Shown here: in pieces, positions 31,653 through 41,479 of the stretch | Layout of the letters: each line of letters opens with the position of its first letter | Numbering within the stretch: the stretch's first letter is position 1 | Source of the DNA: Candidatus Zixiibacteriota bacterium | GTDB lineage: Bacteria > RBG-13-66-14 > B26-G2 > WVWN01 | NCBI GenBank assembly: GCA_011773985.1 | Contig: WVWN01000062.1 | Span: forward strand, 1 to 64,000 | Direction: 5' to 3' | DNA length: 64,000 bases | Position numbers and translations under genes: made by a program | Notes under the pieces: model-generated | Told to the model about the DNA's origin: nothing | Database searches by the model: none | What the model saw: the letters and a program-made list of their open reading frames with translations, nothing else

Positions 31653-32027
31653 ATGGGCGTAAAAGCGTGGACTTTGGCCGGACTAATTGTGGCAACGTTG
31701 GCTGTGGGAGCCGCCTACGGCGCGGAGGGCGAAGCCGCGGCCGCGGCGCAACCGGCCCCCCTCGCCGATACCGCGGCCAAGGGCCTTTCGACGGTGCTAC
31801 TCTTCGCCGTCGCCGGGATGGCCTTTGCCGCCGTCGGGGCCGCGTTCTCGCAGGCTATCACCGCGGCGGCGGCCCTTCACGGCATCGCGCGGCAGCCGGA
31901 GGCGTCCGGCAAACTGTTCGTTCCGATGATCCTCGCCATCGTCTTCATCGAAACGCTCGCCATCTACACGCTGGTCGTGGCGTTGCTCCTGATTTTCTCG
32001 AACCCCTTAACCGGCCTATTCGCCTGA
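31653..32027 (+). CDS. atpE: ATP synthase F0 subunit c with N-terminal signal-like extension
   Basis: The mature c hairpin is in residues about 44-120, preceded by a signal-peptide-like segment (about 5-23, ending AYGA) and an Ala/Glu/Pro-rich linker. The total of 124 residues compares with about 80 in most bacteria. Helix 1 carries Gln67, the polar loop is R80-Q81-P82, and helix 2 holds the ion-carrying Glu100 followed by Thr101 and Tyr105. Gln, Glu, a hydroxyl residue and Tyr partly match the Na+ site, but the FIETLAIYTLVVAL sequence also resembles H+ rings. A strong AAGGAGG precedes ATG 31653. Confidence 0.93.
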   Translation: MGVKAWTLAGLIVATLAVGAAYGAEGEAAAAAQPAPLADTAAKGLSTVLLFAVAGMAFAAVGAAFSQAITAAAALHGIARQPEASGKLFVPMILAIVFIETLAIYTLVVALLLIFSNPLTGLFA

Positions 32028-32034
32028 GCGAACT

Positions 32035-32547
32035 ATGCTTGAGCTGAATTTAAACCTATTCCTCTACCAACTGGCGATATTCGTCGTATTCGCGGTCTGC
32101 GTCGCCGTGATATACAAGATCCTCCTCGCGCCCGTGCTCCGCGAGCGGCGGGAGCGCATCGAGGGAGACATGGCGCGCGCGGCCGCGGCCCGCGACGAAG
32201 CGGCCGCCCTCAAATCCCGCTACGAGAAGAAGATGGCCGACGTGGGCGAGGAGGCCTCCGCCATCCTCAAGCGCGTAAACGAGGAGGCGGCGCGCCACCG
32301 CGAGGAGCTTCTGACGCAAACGCGGCGTCAGGCCGACGCGCTGTTGCAGAAGGCCGAGGAGCTGATCGCCATCGGGGAGGGCCAGGCCGTCGCGCGGATC
32401 CGCGCGGAGATGGCGGATATGGCGGTAGATATCGCCGGCCGCGTGCTCGAGGAAACGAGGACCTCCCGCCGCGAGCGCGAACTTGCGAAGAAGTTCTTGG
32501 CCGAACTCGAGGGCCGCAAGTCGCTCGAGCGCCGGGCGGGTTCTTAG
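32035..32547 (+). CDS. atpF: ATP synthase F0 subunit b
   Basis: This 170-residue protein has a single N-terminal membrane helix (about 8-30). A long charged helical region of the right-handed coiled-coil type follows to the C-terminus, which forms the peripheral stalk that holds F1 against rotation. The sequence RERRERIEGDMARAAAARDE just after the membrane is typical. There are 7 bases between atpE and atpF and again between atpF and atpH. Only one b gene is seen, so a b2 homodimer is expected. Confidence 0.92.
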   Translation: MLELNLNLFLYQLAIFVVFAVCVAVIYKILLAPVLRERRERIEGDMARAAAARDEAAALKSRYEKKMADVGEEASAILKRVNEEAARHREELLTQTRRQADALLQKAEELIAIGEGQAVARIRAEMADMAVDIAGRVLEETRTSRRERELAKKFLAELEGRKSLERRAGS

Positions 32548-32554
32548 GTTAAAG

Positions 32555-33109
32555 ATGCTGGACTCGGTTATCGCACGGCGTTACGCCCGCGCGCTTTACA
32601 AGCTCAGTTACGCGCAGGGCGAAGTCGCCCGGGTTATGGACTCGTTGGGCGATTTCGTAAGAATATTCGCCGAACGCGAGGACCTCAGAAGAGTTTTGAC
32701 GCACCCGGCCGTCGCCGCCGAGAATAAAATAAATTTGATAAAAAAGATCGTCGAAGGCCAAATCGCGCTCGACTTCTTGAGGTTTATAATCGAGAAGGGC
32801 CGGTTTTCGTTGCTGCCGTTGATCTACGACGAGTTCTTAAGGGTTTACCGCGACGACGCCGGGATCGTCGCCGCGGAGATTACGTCGGCCCTGCCTCTCG
32901 CGGACGACTTGAAAAAGCGTCTCGTCGCGGTCCTCGGCCGCCTGACCGGGAAGCGCGTCGAACTTGACGCCGTCGTCGACGGCGGCGTTATCGGCGGTTT
33001 GCGCCTCCGCATAGGCGACCACGTCGTCGACGGCACGCTCGCGGCGCGTTTGAAGGATATGGAGGAGACGCTGGCCGGCGCCCCTCGCGGAACCGGGGGT
33101 GCGCCTTAG
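32555..33109 (+). CDS. atpH: ATP synthase F1 subunit delta
   Basis: This 184-residue protein starts [16 protein letters not shown], which is the usual delta/OSCP opening. The six-helix N-terminal domain follows, and then a C-terminal part with the family segment [20 protein letters not shown]. It connects the peripheral stalk to the top of F1. ATG 32555 is used because it lies 7 bases after atpF and fits the family start; an upstream in-frame start would overlap atpF. Confidence 0.93.
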   Translation: MLDSVIARRYARALYKLSYAQGEVARVMDSLGDFVRIFAEREDLRRVLTHPAVAAENKINLIKKIVEGQIALDFLRFIIEKGRFSLLPLIYDEFLRVYRDDAGIVAAEITSALPLADDLKKRLVAVLGRLTGKRVELDAVVDGGVIGGLRLRIGDHVVDGTLAARLKDMEETLAGAPRGTGGAP

Positions 33110-33119
33110 GAGCCGTCTT

Positions 33120-34679
33120 GTGAGAATAAGGCCGGACGAGATCAGCGAAATTCTCAAGGCCGAAATCGCGCGTTACCGTAAGGAGCTCGACGTCGCGACG
33201 ACCGGCATCGTGACGGGGGTCGGCGACGGAATCGCCGAGGTCTACGGCCTTTCCGACGCCATGTATAACGAGATGATCCTTTTCAGCGGCGGCATCTACG
33301 GCATCGCCATGAACCTCGAGGAGACCACGGTGGGCGTCGTTATCCTGGGCGACGACCGCGGCATAAAGGAAGGCGACGTCGCGCGCGCCACGGGGCGGAT
33401 TCTGGAGGTCCCCGTGGGCGAGGACCTGTTGGGGCGGGTGGTTACGCCGGTGGGCGAACCGCTCGACGGCCACGGCCCCGTACCGCGGGACAAGACGCGC
33501 GCTCTCGAGAGCCGGGCGCCGGGGGTCGTGCAGCGCCGGCCCGTGAGCCAGCCGCTCCAGACGGGCCTTAAGGCCATAGACGCGATGACGCCCATCGGCC
33601 GGGGCCAGCGCGAGCTCATTCTCGGCGACCGCGGCATCGGTAAGACCGCGATATGCGTGGATGCCATCATCAATCAACGCGAGACCGACGTGGTGTGTAT
33701 TTACGTCGCGATAGGCCAGAAGACCTCCACCGTCGCGAAGGTCGTAAAGACGCTGGAGGAACACGACGCGATGTCGTACACGACGGTCGTATGCGCGGGC
33801 GCGTCGGACCCGGCGCCGCTGCAATACGTCGCCCCGTACGCCGGTTGCGCGATGGGCGAATATTTCCGCGATAACGGCGGCCACGCCCTCGTCGTGTACG
33901 ACGACCTGTCGAAACACGCTTGGGCTTACCGCCAGCTCTCGCTGCTCCTCAGGAGGCCGCCGGGCCGCGAGGCCTACCCGGGCGACGTCTTCTACCTGCA
34001 CTCGCGGCTGCTCGAGCGCGCCGCGAAGCTGTCCGACGAGATGGGGGGCGGCTCGCTCACGGCCATACCCATAATCGAGACGCAGGCGGGCGACATAACT
34101 ACGTATATACCCACGAACGTAATTTCCATAACCGATGGCCAGATTTACCTCGAAGACGACCTTTTCTACGCCGGGATACGTCCCGCCATTAACGCCGGCC
34201 TTTCCGTATCCCGCGTCGGCGGGAACGCCCAGAACCGGGCCATGATGAAGGTGGCCGGGATGCTGCGCCTCGAGCTCGCCCAATACCGAGAGCTCGAGAA
34301 GTTCGTACAATTCGGGACCGAACTCGACAAGGCGACGCAGGACCAGATACGGCGGGGCGAGCGCGTTGTCGAAATTCTCAAACAGGACCAGTACTCGCCT
34401 ATGCCCGTGGAGGAGCAGGTTTTGATAATAAACGCCGCGGTCTCGGGGGGCCTCGACGGCGTGCCGCTCGAGCTCGTCGCGGCATGCGGCGACAAATTCC
34501 TCGAATATATGCGAACCGTGCGCCCGGAGTACGGCCGCGCCATCCGGGAGACCGGCGACTTGGCCGACGACTTGCACGAAAAACTTAACGACGACACGGC
34601 GACGTTCGTGTCCGGTTATTTGGCGCAGAAGAAGCCAACGGCGGAGGGCAGGGAGGCGCGGCGCGAGGGTGCGTCCTGA
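33120..34679 (+). CDS. atpA: ATP synthase F1 subunit alpha
   Basis: This 519-residue non-catalytic nucleotide-binding subunit starts at GTG 33120, preceded by TAGGAG. It opens with [19 protein letters not shown], the delta-binding N-terminus. The P-loop [10 protein letters not shown] has Lys175. The alpha signature [20 protein letters not shown] and the Arg-finger region [16 protein letters not shown] are present. Length equals that of typical alpha subunits. It is followed directly by a lipoprotein gene that is not part of known ATP synthase operons. Confidence 0.96.
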   Translation: MRIRPDEISEILKAEIARYRKELDVATTGIVTGVGDGIAEVYGLSDAMYNEMILFSGGIYGIAMNLEETTVGVVILGDDRGIKEGDVARATGRILEVPVGEDLLGRVVTPVGEPLDGHGPVPRDKTRALESRAPGVVQRRPVSQPLQTGLKAIDAMTPIGRGQRELILGDRGIGKTAICVDAIINQRETDVVCIYVAIGQKTSTVAKVVKTLEEHDAMSYTTVVCAGASDPAPLQYVAPYAGCAMGEYFRDNGGHALVVYDDLSKHAWAYRQLSLLLRRPPGREAYPGDVFYLHSRLLERAAKLSDEMGGGSLTAIPIIETQAGDITTYIPTNVISITDGQIYLEDDLFYAGIRPAINAGLSVSRVGGNAQNRAMMKVAGMLRLELAQYRELEKFVQFGTELDKATQDQIRRGERVVEILKQDQYSPMPVEEQVLIINAAVSGGLDGVPLELVAACGDKFLEYMRTVRPEYGRAIRETGDLADDLHEKLNDDTATFVSGYLAQKKPTAEGREARREGAS

Positions 34680-34682
34680 GTG

Positions 34683-35216
34683 ATGCGCCGGCTCGTAATG
34701 TCGCTGCCGGCGGCGGCGTTGCCTTTTGTCGCGGCCTCCTGTTTGAGCGTAATTGACGTCGTCCAACCGCTTGAAGTTCGCCCCGGCTCCGAGTTCGAGG
34801 TTGTGCTCGTCGTTCGCGCGGATGCCGATTCTTCCGGACAAGCTAAAGGGCCGGCCTTCGGCATATTGGCGGTTTCGCTGCCCGAAGGCGCGGGGGCGAA
34901 GAAGGCAAATTTCGACGGCGCCGCTAAGGGGAAATTGAAGCGGCTCGATGACGTTGACGCGGGGCCTTTGGGTCATAGGGCGGGTTATAAATGGGCCTTT
35001 TTCCGCACGCGCGAGTCGTACGAGATGTCCGCTTTTGTCGCCAGGACCTTCGACGTGAAGCTTAAGGTAAAAGCGCCCAAGGCGCCCGGCGATTACCGCC
35101 TGGCGTTCGCCGCGGGCGTCGCGCCGGCGACGGCCGGCGCGCCGGACCTCGCCCGCCTCGAGTGGGAAGGCCAGGGCGCCGAGACGGTCGTGACGCGGTG
35201 GGTGACGGTTAAGTAA
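34683..35216 (+). CDS. Putative lipoprotein encoded between atpA and atpG
   Basis: This 177-residue protein has a signal sequence and a probable lipobox (FVAASC, Cys near 19). A single beta-rich domain follows: VRPGSEFEVVLVVRADADSS, then FGILAVSLPEGAGAKK, WAFFRTRESYEMSAF and KVKAPKAPGDYRLAFAAGV. The layout (P-G-x-x-F, P-E-G, A-P-x-x-P-G-D-Y) is that of an Ig-like or exported adhesion-type domain. I do not recognise the family. It starts at GTG 34680 or ATG 34683, directly at the atpA stop, and its TAA shares a base with the atpG ATG. It therefore must be translated with the ATP synthase genes. Its location and sequence do not suggest an ATPase subunit in the cytoplasm. Confidence 0.75.
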   Translation: MRRLVMSLPAAALPFVAASCLSVIDVVQPLEVRPGSEFEVVLVVRADADSSGQAKGPAFGILAVSLPEGAGAKKANFDGAAKGKLKRLDDVDAGPLGHRAGYKWAFFRTRESYEMSAFVARTFDVKLKVKAPKAPGDYRLAFAAGVAPATAGAPDLARLEWEGQGAETVVTRWVTVK

Positions 35217-36121
35217 TGACGACGCTGAGGGCCGTTCGACAGCGCATCGCTTCGGTCGAGAAGATACGCGAGATTACCGCGGCGATGAAAACCGTTTCCG
35301 CGGTCAAGGTGCGAAACGCGCAGGCGGCGTTGATGGCGATGAGGCCGTACGCGGCCCACCTCGCCGAGATAATATCCCATCTCGCCACCTGCGGCGAGCC
35401 GGCGTACCACCCGCTACTCGCGGACCGCGGCGACGAGAACGCCGTCCTCGTCGTCATAACGTCGGACCGCGGTTTGTGCGGCCCATTCAACTTCAACGTC
35501 ATAAGGCGCGCGTTGGCTTACCAGGAGGAGCACCTGGAGCGCTTCGGCCAATACGCGGAAATAATATGTGTGGGGAAGAAAGGTTTAGATTTTTTTCGGC
35601 GCAAGGGCTTTAAAATTATAGAGAGTTACGTCGGCCTTTTCCGGGGCGTAACGTACGAGGACGCGCGCGCCATAGGCCGCACGGCCGCGGAGGCTTTTCT
35701 CGCGCGCGACGTCGACCGCGTCGATTTCTTGTACCATCACTTCTTCTCCGCGGGAAGTCAGCTCGTAAACGTGCGAAGCGTTCTCCCGATCCGACTCGAC
35801 GAGATGCTCTTGCCGGAGGAGGTCGTCGGCCCGAGGGGAGAGATAGCGCCGCAAGCGTGCGAATATTTGGAGTATATATTCGAACCCGACAGCGAGACGG
35901 TCCTGAGCGAACTTTTGCCGCTCTACGTTAACGTCCAGGTTTGGCGGATCCTTCAGGAGCATATATCCTCCGAACACGGCGCCCGCATGATGGCGATGGA
36001 GGCGGCGACGCGCAACTGCGAGGAAATGCTCGAGAACCTTCGCCTCGACTACAATAAAGCCCGTCAGGCCGCGATAACGAAAGAGCTGATCGACATCACC
36101 TCGGCCGCGGAGGCGGTTTAA
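35216..36121 (+). CDS. atpG: ATP synthase F1 subunit gamma
   Basis: This 301-residue rotor subunit has the two long terminal helices of the coiled coil: LRAVRQRIASVEKIREITAA with MKTVSAVKV at the N-terminus, and MAMEAATRNCEEMLENLRLD with YNKARQAAITKELIDITSAA at the C-terminus. The Rossmann-like middle contains VVITSDRGLCGPFNFNV. It starts at ATG 35216, overlapping the TAA of the lipoprotein gene, which shows tight coupling. Confidence 0.94.
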   Translation: MTTLRAVRQRIASVEKIREITAAMKTVSAVKVRNAQAALMAMRPYAAHLAEIISHLATCGEPAYHPLLADRGDENAVLVVITSDRGLCGPFNFNVIRRALAYQEEHLERFGQYAEIICVGKKGLDFFRRKGFKIIESYVGLFRGVTYEDARAIGRTAAEAFLARDVDRVDFLYHHFFSAGSQLVNVRSVLPIRLDEMLLPEEVVGPRGEIAPQACEYLEYIFEPDSETVLSELLPLYVNVQVWRILQEHISSEHGARMMAMEAATRNCEEMLENLRLDYNKARQAAITKELIDITSAAEAV

Positions 36122-36157
36122 CCGCCGCGCGACGAGAGGAAGCGTAAGGCAACAACG

Positions 36158-36361
36158 ATGATCGTTAGATTCCGTGCTTACCACAACGGCGAGCTGTGGT
36201 GCGCCGAGGCGGAGAGAGACGATATATTCGCCATCGGCTCGTCTTTGGCGGAATTGATGAGGAACGTAGACGTCGCCGCGCGCGTTCACTTCAGCGGGCA
36301 CCTGGTGCCGGGCGATAGTTTGCATATCATATTGGCGAATGAAACGGGAGCCAGCGGCTAG
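36158..36361 (+). CDS. HicB-like/DUF1902-type small protein
   Basis: This 67-residue protein begins MIVRFRAYHNGELWCAEAER and continues with DIFAIGSSLAELMRNVDVAA. It resembles the N-terminal fold of HicB-type antitoxins and related orphan proteins (strand, W-x-A-x strand, G-x-S-x-x-E-L helix). There is no HicA toxin gene beside it and no C-terminal DNA-binding domain, so an antitoxin role is doubtful. It lies 36 bases after atpG and 20 bases before a barrel gene, with AGAGGAAG upstream. Its function in an ATP synthase operon is unknown. Confidence 0.6.
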   Translation: MIVRFRAYHNGELWCAEAERDDIFAIGSSLAELMRNVDVAARVHFSGHLVPGDSLHIILANETGASG

Positions 36362-36381
36362 CCGAACAAGGGAGGTGTTCT

Positions 36382-37869
36382 GTGGGGGGCCGCGTAGGCC
36401 GCCGGTTGCTGAGATTAAGCGCGTTGATTTTTTCGTACGTGCCGACGTTGGCTTCGGCCGCGGCCGTTACGGGCGAGGTATACGACCTGCGTACGAGCGC
36501 GGTCGTCCCGGGCGCCGAGGTTACGCTGGGCGGCGAGACGGCGACCGCCGGCCCCGACGGCCTCTTCAAACTCATCGCCGCGCCGCGGGGCCCGGGCCGT
36601 ATAATCGCGGAGGCCCCGGGATACGCCGTCACGGTAATCCCGTATTTACCGGTCGCGCCCACGCCGGCGGAGATGTGGCATAACGTGCCGTTAATGCCTT
36701 TGGCCACGGCGGGGCCTTACCGCGGCGACTTCGTCGAGTTGTTCTTCGAGAACGCGCCGCTCGAGGAACTTTACGAAGGTTACGTCTTGGCACGGAGATT
36801 TGAGGATTTGCCGTTGAAAGTAGCCGTGACGGGGGCCCGCGGGCCGGAGCTGGAACTCGTCGCGCGCGAAGTCGAGGCCTTGAACGAGCGCTGGGGTACG
36901 GCCATTCTCGAAATTAAAGCTGAAGGTGGGGGAGAGATAAACGTCGAGTTCTACGCCGCGGCCACTTCGTTTCTTTTGAAGGGGCCGGCGGGGGCCGAGG
37001 CTTCCCTGCCCGGGGGCGCAACCGAGGAAAATTTGGCGCTGGCCGGTGCCTTCTTGAGGCGCGTGGTCCTCGCCGGGGGGTTCGGAAAAGGCGTCTTGAC
37101 GGCCGGGGCCTTGCGCGCGGAAGAGGCCGTGGCGGAAGACCTCGACGCGGTTATCGAAATAATTTACCGGGAAGATGCCGACTTCAACTATGCTATCTTT
37201 AAGCGCCGCGCGCCGTCGCGGTTCTCGATATTGACCGATTTATACCTGGGCATCGGCGGCTATGAACGCCACGGCGTGACCGACGGAAGCGGCGAACCCG
37301 TCGACTTTCCGCTCGAGTATCAGCTTGGCCAGATAACGCTCGCGGGCGGCGTCGGCTACCGTAACCTGTGGGCGAAAGTTGGATTTTGGTTTGCGGGCAT
37401 TTGGGACGCAAGGGCGGAGGAGGCACGCGTATACGAGGGGATCGAGGTCGAGAAGGTCATCCGGCGCAACTTTAGCAGCTACTACCGCGCCGGGTATTGG
37501 CTCACGCCGTCGGCCAGTATCCGCGCGGGGCCGTTCGCCGGTTACCGGAAATTATCGGTACGGGGAAAGTTTAAAGAAGCCCCCAGCCCCCAAGGCCTGA
37601 CCTCGCCGCTGGACGTGGATTATACGAGCCACTATGACGGCTTAGAAGCCGGGATTGGCGCCGACGTAGCTTTCGGTTGGTACAATTTGGGGCTCTTCGG
37701 CGAGTACGCGCGGGTATTCGCGGGCCAACCTTACAATTTGGCCGAGGTAGGCTTGGGCGCCGTTAACCGCGTCGGCGTCGGCACCTACGCCTTCGGCCGT
37801 TTCTATTGGGGCCGCCTGTTGGATTACGCCTTCGGCGGCCTGGCGATGAGACTTGAAATCCCTCTTTAA
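36382..37869 (+). CDS. Outer-membrane beta-barrel protein with N-terminal carboxypeptidase-regulatory-like domain
   Basis: This 495-residue exported protein has a signal peptide (about 1-27). A regulatory-like beta-sandwich (about 28-105: AVTGEVYDLRTSAVVPGAEV, then DGLFKLIAAPRGPGR) is followed by an unassigned alpha/beta middle region (about 110-270). The C-terminal about 220 residues show amphipathic strands alternating with turns (AGGVGYRNLWAKVGFWFAGI, SIRAGPFAGYRKL) and probably form an outer-membrane barrel. It ends LRLEIPL-like (MRLEIPL), without a terminal Phe. GTG 36382 follows AAGGGAGGTG. It lies between atpG and atpD, 30 bases before atpD. The function is unknown. Confidence 0.65.
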   Translation: MGGRVGRRLLRLSALIFSYVPTLASAAAVTGEVYDLRTSAVVPGAEVTLGGETATAGPDGLFKLIAAPRGPGRIIAEAPGYAVTVIPYLPVAPTPAEMWHNVPLMPLATAGPYRGDFVELFFENAPLEELYEGYVLARRFEDLPLKVAVTGARGPELELVAREVEALNERWGTAILEIKAEGGGEINVEFYAAATSFLLKGPAGAEASLPGGATEENLALAGAFLRRVVLAGGFGKGVLTAGALRAEEAVAEDLDAVIEIIYREDADFNYAIFKRRAPSRFSILTDLYLGIGGYERHGVTDGSGEPVDFPLEYQLGQITLAGGVGYRNLWAKVGFWFAGIWDARAEEARVYEGIEVEKVIRRNFSSYYRAGYWLTPSASIRAGPFAGYRKLSVRGKFKEAPSPQGLTSPLDVDYTSHYDGLEAGIGADVAFGWYNLGLFGEYARVFAGQPYNLAEVGLGAVNRVGVGTYAFGRFYWGRLLDYAFGGLAMRLEIPL

Positions 37870-39312
<1,443 letters not shown>

Positions 39313-39328
39313 AAACGAAAGAGCGGCT

Positions 39329-40177
39329 GTGGGCACGAGGATAATAAAAGTGCGCCGCGCGGCGCCCGCGGAGTTCGACGAGGTCGCGGCGTTTTGTGCC
39401 GGGCGCGGTAAAGACGCGAAAACGCGCGAAATAAGACGGCGCCGGCGCTATTGGCTCGAGGAGATGGCGCCCCGCGGCCTGACGGTCCTTATAGCCCTGG
39501 ACCCTAAGCCGCCCCGCTTTTTGGACTTCGAAGGGGAACGCGTTAGCTGCGGCGAGTTGACGCTATTAACCGACGGCCTGGCCGTGGGTTTGTTGGAATA
39601 CGTCCCCATCGAGGAGACCCTTTACCCGGTAGACGGTAGGGATTACCTGTTCGTAGATTGTTTATGGGTTATTTCCCCCTACCGCCGCCGGGGCGTCGGG
39701 GGGGCGCTGACGAAGGGCGTCATCCGCGAGGCCCGCGCGAGCAATACGGGCGCGGCGGCGATCGCGTGGCGCGGGGAAGCGCCTTCCGGGAGCTGGTCGC
39801 TTATGCCGGAGGCTTTTTTTCGCACTTTCGGCTTCGACGTCGTCGACGAAGACGGTGACCGCGTTTTGATGGCTATAACCTATGGCGCAACCGGGAAACC
39901 TTCTTTCCTGAAGGCCGAGTGGAGCGAGGGCGAGGGGGTAGAGTTCCTGTGCCACCCGAGTTGCCCGGCGAGCCTTTGGGCCGCGGAGGAGGTTTTGCTT
40001 GAAGCAGGCGAGGCCGCTAAGGGCGGTGCCGTGAGGACCGTGGAGGCGGAAGGCAAGGAGGGCGTCCGCCGTTATGGCGCGTTGCTCGGCGTTCGCGTCG
40101 ACGGCCGCGTCGTCGTAAATCGCCTCGCTTTCCGCTGCGACGTCGCGCGCGCGCTCGAGAAAGGAGAGCGGCGATAG
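39329..40177 (+). CDS. GNAT acetyltransferase with C-terminal YoaP/thioredoxin-like domain
   Basis: The protein has 282 residues. The GNAT part (about 1-190) contains the acetyl-CoA loop SPYRRRGVGGALTKGVIREA (about 116-135), preceded by the strand YLFVDCLWVI. The C-terminal 90 residues contain FLCHPSCPASLWAAEEVL with two close Cys residues and then LGVRVDGRVVVNR, a pattern like YoaP-type or small thioredoxin-fold domains. A role as an N-acetyltransferase with an attached redox or peptide-binding module is inferred. It lies between atpD and atpC with 16 and 14 bases of spacing. Whether it modifies the ATP synthase is unknown. Confidence 0.78.
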   Translation: MGTRIIKVRRAAPAEFDEVAAFCAGRGKDAKTREIRRRRRYWLEEMAPRGLTVLIALDPKPPRFLDFEGERVSCGELTLLTDGLAVGLLEYVPIEETLYPVDGRDYLFVDCLWVISPYRRRGVGGALTKGVIREARASNTGAAAIAWRGEAPSGSWSLMPEAFFRTFGFDVVDEDGDRVLMAITYGATGKPSFLKAEWSEGEGVEFLCHPSCPASLWAAEEVLLEAGEAAKGGAVRTVEAEGKEGVRRYGALLGVRVDGRVVVNRLAFRCDVARALEKGERR

Positions 40178-40191
40178 CTCTTCCCACCGAG

Positions 40192-40452
40192 ATGAACCTG
40201 AGCTTGGTGACGCCGGCGGCGGTCGAATTTCACGGCTGCGTCACGTCCGTCGTAGCTCCCGGGACCGAGGGTTATCTCGGCGTCCTCCCGGGGCATATAC
40301 CGCTCGTAACTTCTCTCAAACCCGGGAAACTAACCTTAGTTTCCGCGGGGCGCCGCCGCCGCTTCGAAATAGGCGCGGGTTATTTGGAGGTAACGCCCGA
40401 TTCCGTCATAGTCATCACCGAGACGGCGAATCTAATGCGTGAGGACGTGTAA
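40192..40452 (+). CDS. atpC: ATP synthase F1 subunit epsilon, short form without C-terminal helices
   Basis: This 86-residue protein covers only the beta-sandwich domain: LVTPAAVEFHGCVTSVVAPG, then GYLGVLPGHIPLVTSLKPG, with the family G-x-L-P-x-H motif, and ITETANLMREDV at the end. Typical bacterial epsilon has about 130-140 residues with two C-terminal helices that can inhibit ATP hydrolysis. These are absent, because a clear TAA is followed 2 bases later by the next gene. It couples gamma to the c ring. Confidence 0.9.
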   Translation: MNLSLVTPAAVEFHGCVTSVVAPGTEGYLGVLPGHIPLVTSLKPGKLTLVSAGRRRRFEIGAGYLEVTPDSVIVITETANLMREDV

Positions 40453-40454
40453 TC

Positions 40455-41468
40455 GTGACGACTGAAAATGACCGCGAGATGCTCGCCGGGGACGCACGTC
40501 GGGTGATGAGCGACTCGAGCCGCTTGTTGGCCGAAGGGCTCGCCGCTACGGAAAAAAAGATCGCCGAGCTTTTAGGCGCGGATTTACCTTTCGTAACTGA
40601 GGTCGTGCGCTATGCCGCGGGCTCGGGCGGCAAGAGGCTCCGGCCGCGCTTGACGCTTCTCGCCGCCGCGACCGCGGGTATGGACCAAAAGCTCGTCGCC
40701 GACGTTGCCGCCTGCGTGGAATGCGTTCACCTCGCGACGTTACTGCACGACGACGTTATCGACGAAGCGCCCTTTCGCCGGGGGCGCCCGGCGACCCACC
40801 GCCGCTTCGGCAACATCTTGTCGATACTGGGCGGCGATTACATATATACGCGCGTATTCCAATTCCTCATAAACGAGATAAAGAATTGGGACGTTCTCGC
40901 CGTCGTCGTCGCGGCGACCAACCGCATGGTGGCGGGGGAGTTTTTGGAGATATGGCGCCAGGGGCGCCTCGACGTGGGAGAGGACGATTATATAAAAATG
41001 ATAACGTTGAAGTCGGCTAAGCTGCTCGAGGCCTCTTGTCAGGTCGGCGCGATCGTTGCCGGGTATGACGGCGACGGCCTCGAGGCCTTTACGGAATATG
41101 GCCTGAATACAGGCATATCGTTTCAAATAGCCGACGACTGCCTCGACCTCTCCGCCCGGGGGCAATCGTTGGGCAAGGAAGGATTCGCCGACGTGCGCTC
41201 CGGTAAGATCACGTTGCCCGTGATCTACGGTTTAAAGTCCCCTTGCGGCGGGGAAGTCGCCAACGCGGTCGCGGCCATTTGGGAGGGGGAATCGGCCGAG
41301 GGTGAGCTCGTTCGTTTGCTAGCCGACGTGGGCGCGTTCGACGACGTGCGCGGTACCGCGCAGCGTTACGCGGAAAAGGCCAAGGACGCGCTCGTGGCCG
41401 TGCCCGCCGGCGAGGCCCGCGACATTTTGGCGACTATGGCAGACTGGACGTGGTGTCGGCTTTATTAA
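40455..41468 (+). CDS. Polyprenyl diphosphate synthase (trans-type, IspB-like)
   Basis: This 337-residue enzyme condenses isopentenyl diphosphate into long prenyl chains for quinones. The first Asp-rich motif LLHDDVIDEAPFRRGRPATH has D99-D103, and the second FQIADDCLDLS has D227-D231. GSGGKRLRPRLTLLAAA matches the family IPP-binding region. Product length cannot be stated from the sequence alone. GTG 40455 lies 2 bases after atpC. The downstream cytochrome c maturation genes support a link to respiratory quinone. Confidence 0.9.
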   Translation: MTTENDREMLAGDARRVMSDSSRLLAEGLAATEKKIAELLGADLPFVTEVVRYAAGSGGKRLRPRLTLLAAATAGMDQKLVADVAACVECVHLATLLHDDVIDEAPFRRGRPATHRRFGNILSILGGDYIYTRVFQFLINEIKNWDVLAVVVAATNRMVAGEFLEIWRQGRLDVGEDDYIKMITLKSAKLLEASCQVGAIVAGYDGDGLEAFTEYGLNTGISFQIADDCLDLSARGQSLGKEGFADVRSGKITLPVIYGLKSPCGGEVANAVAAIWEGESAEGELVRLLADVGAFDDVRGTAQRYAEKAKDALVAVPAGEARDILATMADWTWCRLY

Positions 41469-41479
41469 TTCGAGTAAGT

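Noticed and set aside
32988-34976. Long open reading frame (662 codons) on the minus strand opposite atpA
   Set aside because: It is antisense to a clearly conserved gene. High GC leaves few stop codons in this frame, and the translation has low-complexity, Arg/His-rich composition without domains.
36158-36361. HicAB toxin-antitoxin pair
   Set aside because: No HicA-like small double-stranded-RNA-binding-fold gene lies next to it; both flanks are occupied by atpG and the barrel gene.
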